From Leptotrichiaceae bacterium (lineage in GTDB: Bacteria; Fusobacteriota; Fusobacteriia; Fusobacteriales; Leptotrichiaceae): DNA of 30,057 bases. Positions 17,450-25,053 of this stretch are shown here, in pieces. Location: the NCBI GenBank assembly GCA_030532815.1, contig JAUNKI010000001.1, positions 1-30,057 on the forward strand, written 5' to 3'. Both the position numbers and the translations under genes were made by a program. The notes below the pieces were generated by a model. It was not told the DNA's origin. It did not search any database and saw only the letters and a program-made list of their open reading frames with translations. The stretch's first letter is position 1. Each line of letters begins with the position of its first letter.

Positions 17450-17478
17450 TTGACAAATTTGTAGAAAAAATATATAAT
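17450..17478 (+). promoter_or_regulatory. Perfect consensus sigma-70 promoter of the tRNA cluster
   Basis: TTGACA (17450-17455) and TATAAT (17473-17478) are separated by exactly 17 bases. Both boxes match consensus at all positions. Transcription would start near 17485, about 22 bases before tRNA-Leu. This is the strongest promoter seen in the window and fits stable-RNA expression. Confidence 0.9.
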
Positions 17479-17506
17479 CTACCTTGTCAGTGTGATTGAG
17501 GATTAT

Positions 17507-17594
17507 GCCTTGGTGGCGAAATCGGTAGACGCACAGGACTTAAAATCCTGTGGTAATTATTACCGTGCCGGTTCAAGTCCGGCCCGAGGCACCA
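17507..17594 (+). tRNA. tRNA-Leu (anticodon TAA)
   Basis: A class II tRNA with long variable arm. Acceptor GCCTTGG pairs with CCGAGGC, the anticodon loop is CTTAAAA with TAA, and CCA is encoded. It is first in the cluster. Confidence 0.97.
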
Positions 17595-17625
17595 TATGAT
17601 TTTAAAAAATATTAACCATAATTAT

Positions 17626-17701
17626 GCGGGAGTAACTCAGTTGGTAGAGTGTCAGCCTTCCAAGCTGAATGTCGCGAGTTCGACCCTCGTCTCCCGCTCC
17701 A
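17626..17701 (+). tRNA. tRNA-Gly (anticodon TCC)
   Basis: Acceptor GCGGGAG pairs with CTCCCGC, the anticodon stem TCAGC/GCTGA encloses CTTCCAA, and CCA is encoded. Confidence 0.97.
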
Positions 17702-17705
17702 TTAT

Positions 17706-17781
17706 GAGCCATTAGCTCAGTCGGTAGAGCACATGACTTTTAATCATGGTGTCACTGGTTCGATTCCAGTATGGCTCACCA
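17706..17781 (+). tRNA. tRNA-Lys (anticodon TTT)
   Basis: Acceptor GAGCCAT pairs with ATGGCTC, the anticodon stem CATGA/TCATG encloses CTTTTAA, and CCA is encoded. It starts 5 bases after tRNA-Gly. Confidence 0.97.
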
Positions 17782-17803
17782 TTACAATATGATATTATGG
17801 TGT

Positions 17804-17880
<77 letters not shown>

Positions 17881-17884
17881 TTGA

Positions 17885-17961
17885 GGATCCATAGCTCAGC
17901 TGGTTAGAGCACTCGGCTCATAACCGAGTGGTCGCTGGTTCAAGTCCAGCTGGATCCACCA
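17885..17961 (+). tRNA. tRNA with CAT anticodon (elongator Met or lysidine-type Ile2)
   Basis: Acceptor GGATCCA pairs with TGGATCC, the anticodon stem CTCGG/CCGAG encloses CTCATAA, and CCA is encoded. The G1-C72 pair excludes initiator tRNA. The T-arm and variable region (GGTCGCTGGTTCAAGTCC) closely resemble E. coli ileX, but the U4-A69 pair resembles elongator Met, so the amino acid is unsettled. Confidence 0.95.
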
Positions 17962-17965
17962 TTAT

Positions 17966-18040
17966 GCGCCCTTCGTCTAGTGGTTAGGACATCGGGTTTT
18001 CATCCCGGCAACAGGAGTTCGATCCTCCTAGGGCGTACCA
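17966..18040 (+). tRNA. tRNA-Glu (anticodon TTC)
   Basis: Acceptor GCGCCCT pairs with AGGGCGT, giving a G1-U72 wobble. The anticodon loop is TTTTCAT with TTC, and CCA is encoded. A terminator-like hairpin follows immediately. Confidence 0.95.
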
Positions 18041-18047
18041 TTGTTTT

Positions 18048-18078
18048 TACCATAATTATAAGTTGTGGTATTTTTTTT
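18048..18078 (+). terminator. Intrinsic terminator-like hairpin inside the tRNA cluster
   Basis: TACCATAA (18048-18055) pairs with TTGTGGTA (18063-18070) with one G-U pair and a 7-base loop. Eight Ts follow (18071-18078). It separates tRNA-Glu from tRNA-Phe. Confidence 0.75.
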
Positions 18079-18102
18079 GAAGATAATTTATTATTATTTA
18101 AT

Positions 18103-18178
18103 GCCCAGATAGCTCAGTCGGTAGAGCAAGGGACTGAAAATCCCTGTGTCCGTGGTTCGATTCCGCGTCTGGGCACCA
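18103..18178 (+). tRNA. tRNA-Phe (anticodon GAA)
   Basis: Acceptor GCCCAGA pairs with TCTGGGC, the anticodon stem GGGA/TCCC encloses CTGAAAA, and CCA is encoded. It lies behind the hairpin at 18048-18078 with no clear promoter of its own. Confidence 0.97.
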
Positions 18179-18205
18179 CCGAATAAACTAAATACTTACA
18201 TATAT

Positions 18206-18240
18206 GTGCAATCCTATAAAATAAGGGATTGCACTTTTAT
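18206..18240 (+). terminator. Intrinsic terminator of the tRNA cluster
   Basis: GTGCAATCC (18206-18214) pairs perfectly with GGATTGCAC (18226-18234). The loop is 11 bases, followed by TTTTATTATTAT. Confidence 0.85.
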
Positions 18241-18266
18241 TATTATAATTTATCGGAAAAATCGGA

Positions 18267-18302
18267 AAAAAGCCACAATTATTTCAATAACTGTGACTTT
18301 TT
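18267..18302. terminator. Second, weaker terminator-like hairpin
   Basis: Positions 18267-18281 pair with 18288-18302 with two mismatches and a 6-base loop. The A-run and T-run arms would allow function in either direction. Confidence 0.4.
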
Positions 18303-18864
18303 ATTTTTATTTCTATTCTCTTTTATTTATACTATTCCATATAACGCTGCCTAGAGGCTTTCTCATAAAGTATAAAAGTATGTTTAATCATAATTTTTAT
18401 ATATTTTGTCAATTTTTATAAAATCAGTTCAGTAAAGATAATATCTTTTAATTTTTAAAAAGCATATAATACTTACAGTTGGAAAATTATTTTCAATTTA
18501 TGAGACAACTTCTGATTTTTCTTTCTTTTGTAACAAAATTTCCGACTTTTCTACTATTTACCTTTTGAAACTTTGAACTTCTTCTACATATTTAGCGTTG
18601 CCTTTATATAGCTATCTCGACAGTAATTCAGGCATTTTGCAGTGTTTCTTTAACATTTTCTTTATAATCCGTCGGATATTTTTAAAATATCAGTCATTTT
18701 TATTCCTGAAGTATCACTAAAAGACTGTTATTCTATAATTATAACATTTATTTTTCTATTTTTCCTCTATTTCATTTTATTATAATTATAATGTAATTAT
18801 TTAAAAAATAAACAAAAAATTAATTTTTTTAAATTTTTATTGAAACTCGGTTACTTTTCCTATG
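18303..18864. other. Non-coding stretch between the tRNA cluster and kdgK
   Basis: No intact gene is seen. The minus strand at 18498-18678 looks like a decayed coding remnant (separate entry). The end next to kdgK has only AT-only inverted sequence (near 18811-18830) that might terminate the minus-strand operon. Confidence 0.5.
18498..18678 (-). pseudogene. Possible decayed coding remnant of unknown identity
   Basis: Read on the minus strand, short protein-like stretches appear in two frames and are broken by stops: YPTDYKENVKETLQNA, then after a frame change KGNAKYVEEVQSFKR, a TAA, and IVEKSEILLQKKEKSEVVS. The lysine/glutamate-rich composition suggests a former helical protein. I do not recognise a family, and chance cannot be excluded in a region this short. 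Confidence 0.25.
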
Positions 18865-19884
18865 CTATCTCACCACATCATATGAATCGGCATTTATAAT
18901 TTTTAAAATATCTTCTTTCCCGAATTCGGATACATCTCCGTATATTGTATGCTTCAATACTCCCGAACCTATTGCAAAATTTATCATCTCTTCCATTTCA
19001 TTTCCTGACAGATATGAGTATATCCCACCTGAAGTAAAAGCATCTCCTGTTCCTACTCTGTCCTTTATTTCCACTTCATATTCCTTTCCTTTTGCAACAT
19101 TTTTTCCGTCTGTCATTATTCCTGAATAAATATTTCTGTTTGAGCTTATCGGCTTTCTTATGGAAGAAATTACATACTTAAAATTATATTTTTCATATAC
19201 CTTTTTATATAATGCCTTATAATATTCCTCATAAGTTTCCGTACCGTCATATAAATTATATTCCATGCCGAAAATTTTAATAAAGTCCAGATACCCTGCA
19301 AATATTATATCTACGTCATTTATAATTTCTTTATATCTTTTTGAAGCTTCTTCAAGGGAAATCAGCTTCGATCTGTAATTACAGTCAAAAATTACTTCCT
19401 TTTTCATTTTTTTTGCCGTTTTTATTATTTTTTTTGACAGATCAAATGATTTTTCGCTTACCGATAATGTTATTCCGCTTAAAAACAGAACATCATACTT
19501 TGACAGTATTTTTTCTATTTTTTCATCAGTCATTTCCATTTCGGAAAATGCTGAATATTTTCTATCATAAGTTACTACTGACGGTCTTAATGAATATCCG
19601 TTTTCCAGAAAATATATTCCGATTCTTTCTCCTCCGAGTTCTATATCATCGGTATTCACACCGTACTGTTTTAAATACTTTATGCCTTTATGACCTAAGG
19701 CATTATCGGGAACTTTAGTTAAATATCCCGATTTTATTCCAAAATTTGACAATGCTATGGAAATATTAAGCTCTGCTCCTCCGTAAAATATTTCCAGTAA
19801 GTCTGTATTTGACTGTACTATCATCTTATGGTCCTGAGGAGATAATCTAAGTAATATTTCTCCGAATGATAAAACTTTTTTCAT
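18865..19884 (-). CDS. kdgK: 2-dehydro-3-deoxygluconokinase (PfkB family)
   Basis: This 339-residue cytoplasmic kinase phosphorylates KDG to KDPG with ATP. It has the PfkB fold: an N-terminal GGAELNISIALSNFG substrate region (35-49) and the C-terminal signature DRVGTGDAFTSGG (275-287), with Asp281 as catalytic base. It begins 3 bp after eda and is the last gene of the eight-gene operon. Its ribosome site lies within the end of eda, which suggests coupled translation. KDG from both the Kdu route (kduI/kduD) and the Ashwell route (uxaC, uxuB, uxuA) would enter here. Confidence 0.95.
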   Translation of the reverse strand: MKKVLSFGEILLRLSPQDHKMIVQSNTDLLEIFYGGAELNISIALSNFGIKSGYLTKVPDNALGHKGIKYLKQYGVNTDDIELGGERIGIYFLENGYSLRPSVVTYDRKYSAFSEMEMTDEKIEKILSKYDVLFLSGITLSVSEKSFDLSKKIIKTAKKMKKEVIFDCNYRSKLISLEEASKRYKEIINDVDIIFAGYLDFIKIFGMEYNLYDGTETYEEYYKALYKKVYEKYNFKYVISSIRKPISSNRNIYSGIMTDGKNVAKGKEYEVEIKDRVGTGDAFTSGGIYSYLSGNEMEEMINFAIGSGVLKHTIYGDVSEFGKEDILKIINADSYDVVR

Positions 19885-19887
19885 ATT

Positions 19888-20511
19888 CTAAACTTCCTTT
19901 ATTTTTAATAAATATTCTTCTGCTGTTTTAATTATCTCTTCTTTAGTACCTTTTACAAGATTTCCTCCTATACCTACCGCTGAGGCACCTTCTTTAAGCC
20001 ACTCATTTATGTTACCTGTATTTACTCCTCCCGTTACCATAAAATTCACTTTCGGAATGGGAGCTTTCAATGACTTTATATAACTGAAATCAAAATTATT
20101 TCCCGGAAATAGCTTAATTAAGTCGCATCCTGCTTCCAGTGCCTGAATTATTTCATTTACAGTCTGACAGCCCGGAATATAGGGAATCTGATATCTGTTA
20201 CATAATACGGCAACTTCTCTGCTGAAGTTCGGTCCTACAATAAATTCCGCTCCTGCAGATATAGCCATTTTTGCAGTTTCCGAGTCAAGTACCGTTCCTG
20301 CTCCTACAAGTATGTCACTATTTTCCGAAAAATGTGCTATTACATTTGAAGCAGTTTTTACTGTATAAGTAATTTCCATTACTTTTATTCCTCCATCCTT
20401 ACACGCTTCTACAACCGAAACAGCTTCACTTTCAGAATTTCCTCTGATTACCGCTACTATTTTTTCATTTACAATTTTTTCCAAAGTTACATATTTTTTA
20501 AATATACTCAT
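19888..20511 (-). CDS. eda: 2-dehydro-3-deoxyphosphogluconate (KDPG) aldolase
   Basis: This 207-residue class I aldolase splits KDPG into pyruvate and glyceraldehyde-3-phosphate. Visible active-site residues are Arg23 (VIRG), Glu46 (KVMEITY) and the Schiff-base Lys133 in LIKLFPG. GAGTVLD (70-76) and PGCQTVNE (113-120) are further family signatures. Length is typical of trimeric Eda proteins. It sits between uxaC (20 bp upstream) and kdgK (3 bp downstream), so the last two steps of uronate breakdown are encoded side by side. Confidence 0.97.
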   Translation of the reverse strand: MSIFKKYVTLEKIVNEKIVAVIRGNSESEAVSVVEACKDGGIKVMEITYTVKTASNVIAHFSENSDILVGAGTVLDSETAKMAISAGAEFIVGPNFSREVAVLCNRYQIPYIPGCQTVNEIIQALEAGCDLIKLFPGNNFDFSYIKSLKAPIPKVNFMVTGGVNTGNINEWLKEGASAVGIGGNLVKGTKEEIIKTAEEYLLKIKEV

Positions 20512-20531
20512 TTTTTCAAATCCTCCTAAAA

Positions 20532-21926
20532 CTAAAACCCGAAATATTTTTTTGCATTGTTATAACATATATCTCTCACTATTTTTCCTACAAATTCAAT
20601 ATCATCAGGATACTGTCCGCTTTCTATAAGATTTCCGAGTTTGTTACACAATATTCTTCTGAAATATTCATGTCTCGGAAAAGATAAAAGACTTCTTGAA
20701 TCTGTAAGCATTCCTATAAATCTGGCTAACATTCCCATCTGTGCCAGAGATTCCATCTGTTTTTCCATTCCGTCCTTCTGGTCATTGAACCACCACCCTG
20801 TTCCGAACTGTATTTTTCCCGGAGTTTTTCCGTCCTGAAAGTTTCCCGCCATAGAAGACAGAACGTCGTTATCTTTGGCATTCACACTATACAGTATTGT
20901 TTTAGGCAGTTCATCGGTTTGATCAAGGGAATCAAGAAATTTCGACAAATCATGGGCAATGTTCAAGTCGTTTATCGAATCATATCCTGCATCAGGACCC
21001 AGATTTTGGAACCCTCTCGTGGAATTATTTCTTAAAGGACCTATGTGCAACTGCATTACAAGGTCTCTTTTATTATACTCTTTTCCGAGAGCATTTAAAA
21101 GATTTCCCTTATATTTTCTAAGTTCTTCTTTAGAAAGTTTTTCTCCGTTCAACCGTTTTCTGAAAATCTCTTCAGCTTCATTTTCCGAAGCTTCCGTATA
21201 AAGCATTTCATCGAGTCCATGATCCGTCACTCTGCATCCTATTTCACAGAAATAGTCCAATCTTTCGATTAATGCTTTTTTTAACAGGTCGTAACTTCCT
21301 ATTTCATAACCTGTTACTTTTCCCAAATCACTTATATATGAAGCAAATGTTTCTTTTTCAATATGAAGTGCATTGTCGGGTCTGTATGACGGAAGGACTT
21401 TTACTTCAAATTCTTCCTTAAGAGCTTTATGATAAATCAGATCATCTTTAGGATCATCTGTTGTACATAACACTTGAACATTACTTTTTCTTATGAGGTT
21501 TCTTGCACTGAACTCGTCTTTTTTCAAAAATTCATTACATTTTTCAAATATACTGTCTGAACTTTTCGGAGATAAAATTTCCTCTATTCCGAATATTCTT
21601 TTCAATTCAAGATGTGTCCAATGAAATATCGGATTTCCTAAAGTATACGGAACTGTTTCTGCCCATTTATCAAACTTTTCCTTCGGATTTTTGTCTCCTG
21701 TCACATATTCCTCAGAAATTCCATTCACTCTCAGCATTCTCCATTTATAATGATCAAATGCCAGCCATGCTTCAGTTATACTGGAAAATTTCTTGTCCTC
21801 ATATATTTCTCTGACATTCAGATGATTATGATAATCTATTATCGGCATATTTTCAGCATATTCATGGAAAAGCTTTTTAGCTGTTTCCGTTTCCAGTAAA
21901 AAATTACTGTTCAAAAATTCTTTCAT
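20532..21926 (-). CDS. uxaC: Glucuronate (uronate) isomerase
   Basis: This 464-residue cytoplasmic enzyme of the amidohydrolase-like UxaC family converts D-glucuronate to D-fructuronate, and usually D-galacturonate to D-tagaturonate. The N-terminus carries IDYHNHL (35-41), whose histidines form the metal site. Later blocks include QLHIGPLRNNSTRGF and GTGWWFNDQKDGMEKQ, followed by LTDSRSLLSFPRHEYFRRILCN, all diagnostic of UxaC. Length matches the family (about 460-470). A 62-bp gap precedes it, the largest in this operon, so a secondary promoter is possible. Confidence 0.97.
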   Translation of the reverse strand: MKEFLNSNFLLETETAKKLFHEYAENMPIIDYHNHLNVREIYEDKKFSSITEAWLAFDHYKWRMLRVNGISEEYVTGDKNPKEKFDKWAETVPYTLGNPIFHWTHLELKRIFGIEEILSPKSSDSIFEKCNEFLKKDEFSARNLIRKSNVQVLCTTDDPKDDLIYHKALKEEFEVKVLPSYRPDNALHIEKETFASYISDLGKVTGYEIGSYDLLKKALIERLDYFCEIGCRVTDHGLDEMLYTEASENEAEEIFRKRLNGEKLSKEELRKYKGNLLNALGKEYNKRDLVMQLHIGPLRNNSTRGFQNLGPDAGYDSINDLNIAHDLSKFLDSLDQTDELPKTILYSVNAKDNDVLSSMAGNFQDGKTPGKIQFGTGWWFNDQKDGMEKQMESLAQMGMLARFIGMLTDSRSLLSFPRHEYFRRILCNKLGNLIESGQYPDDIEFVGKIVRDICYNNAKKYFGF

Positions 21927-21988
21927 TTTTCTGTCACTCCTTTGGATGTTACATATATTTCTTTATATTCTCTTTATATTCAGACTTT

Positions 21989-22849
21989 TTAAAACATACC
22001 TTCGTATCCCAGTTTTTTCAGATTTTGTGCTGAAATTTGAAGAGACATGAAAGGATCAGCTCCGTATGTATCATCCTGTTCCACAAATAAATATTTGCTT
22101 CCTGATTTTAAAGCTTCTATTATTATTTCGGAAAAATTTAAAGTTCCTTCTCCTACTTCGGAAAATTCCACGTTTCCTAAAAAAGCAGACATAAACTCAT
22201 CAATTTTTCCTTCTTTTAAATATTCCAGTGCTTTCATATTGAACTTTCCGATTCTATAATCTTTTAGATGTACAAGATCCGCCTTTCCTGAATATTTTCT
22301 CAATATATCTATAGGGTTTACTCCTCCCCTGTAAATCCAATGCACATCCAGTTCAAATCCGACTTTATCGGCATTTTCTCTTATAATATCCAAAATAAAC
22401 TGTCCTTCATATTTTTCAAATTCTATATGATGGTTATGATAATAAAGTTTTATCCCGTGTTCAAGAAGTTTTTCTGCAATTCCATTCATTTTGAAACTGA
22501 ATTCTTTTATTTTTTCTATATTTCCCATGCAATGAAAAGGCAGTATTCCTATTCTTAAATAATTACAATCCAGTATTTTACAATCGTCAACTATTTTACT
22601 GAAATTATCGGTAAGATTTTCCTGATTTATTCCCTGCACTCCTTCCAATGCTGCACTCATTGCAGCTATTTTTATATTAAAATCTTCTGAAGCTTTTTTT
22701 ATTTCTCCGACATTTTTTATATCCATAGGAATTTGAGATAATTCAATATATGAATAACCAAGTTCCGAAACTTTCTTCATTGTTTCATAAGCACCGAGTT
22801 CCTTGAACTTTTCTTTGAGCATCATTGCCTGTACTCCTATTTTAGCCAT
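21989..22849 (-). CDS. Sugar phosphate isomerase/epimerase-type TIM-barrel protein (1)
   Basis: This 286-residue protein belongs to the xylose isomerase-like TIM-barrel (AP_endonuc_2) superfamily. Likely metal-site residues are in YYHNHHIEFE (136-145), ELDVHW (Asp168, His170), VHLKDYR (His194) and LFVEQDD (Glu257). The tail DPFMSLQISAQNLKKLG is common in members paired with Gfo/Idh/MocA oxidoreductases. It overlaps functionally with the gene 12 bp upstream, an oxidoreductase, and is followed by uxaC. It may isomerise, epimerise or eliminate a keto-sugar intermediate. The substrate is not visible. Position in a glucuronate operon suggests a uronate or glucuronide derivative. Confidence 0.85.
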   Translation of the reverse strand: MAKIGVQAMMLKEKFKELGAYETMKKVSELGYSYIELSQIPMDIKNVGEIKKASEDFNIKIAAMSAALEGVQGINQENLTDNFSKIVDDCKILDCNYLRIGILPFHCMGNIEKIKEFSFKMNGIAEKLLEHGIKLYYHNHHIEFEKYEGQFILDIIRENADKVGFELDVHWIYRGGVNPIDILRKYSGKADLVHLKDYRIGKFNMKALEYLKEGKIDEFMSAFLGNVEFSEVGEGTLNFSEIIIEALKSGSKYLFVEQDDTYGADPFMSLQISAQNLKKLGYEGMF

Positions 22850-22861
22850 AAATACAACCTC

Positions 22862-23857
22862 CTATTTCATTATTTTCCCTGAAGCTTCTCTTATCATTTC
22901 TATCATTTTCATTGACGGAACGGCGTCTTTTACATGAATATAATCGTTACTGTCATTTTCAAGACAGCTGTAAAACTTTTTTATTAGTTTCTCATGACTT
23001 GCTCCGTAATAAAACTTCGTACCTTCAAGTTTGTCATCTTCAACCAGCATCTTTTTACACCCGTTTTTTTCGGAAACAGTAAGAATACTGTCTTTTATTG
23101 TAAATTTGGCTTTTTCAGTTATTACCTGAAGTTCAACACTTGAATTTTCCGAATATGTTACCGTAGCAAAATAAAGCCCTTCTATTCCCTTTTCAAATTT
23201 TATTTTTGCCAATGAAGTATCTTCCACTTCAAATTCACTGTCATGCTCTCCAAGATTTAAAGTGGCTCCTTTTATACTTTCAATTTTCCCTCCTATAAGC
23301 TGCATTAAATCCAAAGTATGAATAGTCTGATTTATCATAACTCCGCCGCCTGCATATTTCATTTTTTTTCTCCACGGCTTTAAATTATAATATTCATCGG
23401 ACCTGTTCCATGTAACTATTCCTTTTATTCCTTTAATTTTACCATAACTGCCCGACTTTACAAGTTCCTCCATTTTTTCAAATGTCCTGTTCAGCCTATT
23501 TTGTAGACACACACATATTTTTATATGAGGATTTTCATTTTCCACTTTCAAAAGTTCATTTGTCTGAAAGACATCCATTCCTACAGGCTTTTCGAGAAAT
23601 ACGTTAATTCCTCTTTTAACAGCTTTTACGGTTACTTCATAATGCATATAATGAGGCAGACACACATGTACACAGTCAGGAGATTCTTTTTCCAGCATTT
23701 TCTCATAATTACTGTAAAATTTATATTCATTATATTTCTTATTTAGTGTTTCATCAATATCACACACTGCAGAAATTTCCGCATTTTTAAGTTTTTTCAA
23801 TGCATTGATATGTATTCCGGAAATATCTCCCAGCCCGATAATACAGACTTTTTTCAT
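22862..23857 (-). CDS. Gfo/Idh/MocA family oxidoreductase (1)
   Basis: This 331-residue NAD(P)-dependent sugar oxidoreductase has a Rossmann motif GLGDISGIH at 8-16 and the family EKP motif at 89-91 with Lys90 as catalytic residue. The substrate-domain segment GGGVMINQTIHTLDL contains His180 and Asp183 of the usual active site. About 26 bp separate it from a second member upstream, and a TIM-barrel isomerase gene follows 12 bp downstream. In E. coli the ycj cluster uses the same combination to interconvert glycosides through 3-keto forms, which makes a C3 oxidation or reduction a reasonable guess. The actual substrate is unknown. Confidence 0.88.
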   Translation of the reverse strand: MKKVCIIGLGDISGIHINALKKLKNAEISAVCDIDETLNKKYNEYKFYSNYEKMLEKESPDCVHVCLPHYMHYEVTVKAVKRGINVFLEKPVGMDVFQTNELLKVENENPHIKICVCLQNRLNRTFEKMEELVKSGSYGKIKGIKGIVTWNRSDEYYNLKPWRKKMKYAGGGVMINQTIHTLDLMQLIGGKIESIKGATLNLGEHDSEFEVEDTSLAKIKFEKGIEGLYFATVTYSENSSVELQVITEKAKFTIKDSILTVSEKNGCKKMLVEDDKLEGTKFYYGASHEKLIKKFYSCLENDSNDYIHVKDAVPSMKMIEMIREASGKIMK

Positions 23858-23883
23858 AAATTTTCTCCTTATACATACATTTT

Positions 23884-25050
23884 TTATTCTCTTTCCTCAT
23901 ATTTCCCTTCTTTTCTTATTCTGTCATTGAGCAAATCAAGGTATTCTTTTTCATTCAGTTCATAGTCCACTTCTTTCCCGAGCCATGCTGACAGGTGCAT
24001 GGCATTTGCCAATCTTACTCCGTCAATTCCTTCTTCTCCTTCTGCCAGTAAAGGCTCTCCATGTAAAATATGAGCTGCAAAATTTTCAAAGACATTTATG
24101 TGCTGTTCTCCGTGACGGGAATCAAATTCAAATACTTCCTCATCATACATTTCTTCAGGATTCAACTCTCCTTTAAATAATTTTGCCACATCTTCCATAT
24201 TCATACTGTCACTTAAAATTTCCTCATCTTTTTTAAGAATTTTTACAGTCAGTTTTCTGCTGTTTTCCACTATAATTTTTCCCTTATCTCCTAAAATTTC
24301 AAAATAATCTGTTCCCAATACATCATGAGTACATGTTATAAAACTCCCTGTTACTCCGTTTCCAAAATCTACAAGAGCATTCACTTCATCTTCCACTGCT
24401 ATATCCCTTTTAAATCCGAACTCCATTTTTGCAAAAACCTTTTTAGGTTTTCCGCATATCCATTGCCATAAGTCCAGTTGATGAGGGGCCTGATTTACAA
24501 GAACTCCTCCTCCCTCTCCTCCCCAAGTCGCTCTCCATTCAGACTGGTTATAATAACCTTGAGGACGCCACCATGTAGTAATTATCCAGATTGTTCTTCT
24601 CATATTTCCTATAACTTTGCTATTCATAAGTTCCTTTACTTTTCTGTATAAAGGATTTGTTCTCTGATTGAAAAATACGGCAAAAGTTACATCGGGATGC
24701 TCTTTTGAAACTTTAATAAGCCTTTTTACATCTTTTGTATACACTCCTGCAGGTTTTTCGCCTAATAAGTGAATTCCCCGATTTATAGCTTCTATTCCCA
24801 TTTCACAATGAAAATAATGGGGAACCGTAGTTACTACGGCATTTACAAGTCCACTGTCAAGCATATCTCTATAATCTTTAAAAAAACTGATCTCAGGAAA
24901 ATCTTTTTTTACTTTTTTTTCTTTTTCAGCGTCTATATCACATATTGCAGTTAATTCAAGATTTTCCGATAATTTTTTCTCTTTAAAAAAACTTCCGTAC
25001 AGACCTCCTTCAGCTCCGTAACCTATTATTCCCAATCTGATTTTTTTCAT
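23884..25050 (-). CDS. Gfo/Idh/MocA family oxidoreductase (2)
   Basis: This 388-residue NAD(P)-dependent oxidoreductase has a Rossmann motif GIIGYGAEGG (7-16) and GEKPAG (97-102) with Lys99. GGGVLVNQAPHQLDLWQW contains His190 and Asp193. It is longer than its downstream neighbour and belongs to a different subgroup (the APHQLDL type), so the two are probably not redundant. One may oxidise and the other reduce, or they may act on different sugars. It begins 3 bp after the TIM-barrel gene upstream, which fits translational coupling. Confidence 0.88.
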   Translation of the reverse strand: MKKIRLGIIGYGAEGGLYGSFFKEKKLSENLELTAICDIDAEKEKKVKKDFPEISFFKDYRDMLDSGLVNAVVTTVPHYFHCEMGIEAINRGIHLLGEKPAGVYTKDVKRLIKVSKEHPDVTFAVFFNQRTNPLYRKVKELMNSKVIGNMRRTIWIITTWWRPQGYYNQSEWRATWGGEGGGVLVNQAPHQLDLWQWICGKPKKVFAKMEFGFKRDIAVEDEVNALVDFGNGVTGSFITCTHDVLGTDYFEILGDKGKIIVENSRKLTVKILKKDEEILSDSMNMEDVAKLFKGELNPEEMYDEEVFEFDSRHGEQHINVFENFAAHILHGEPLLAEGEEGIDGVRLANAMHLSAWLGKEVDYELNEKEYLDLLNDRIRKEGKYEERE

Positions 25051-25053
25051 ATT

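Noticed and set aside
17980..18186. 68-codon plus-strand frame across tRNA-Glu and tRNA-Phe, and 18146-18421
   Set aside because: Translation of tRNA genes and AT-rich spacer. These are common false calls.
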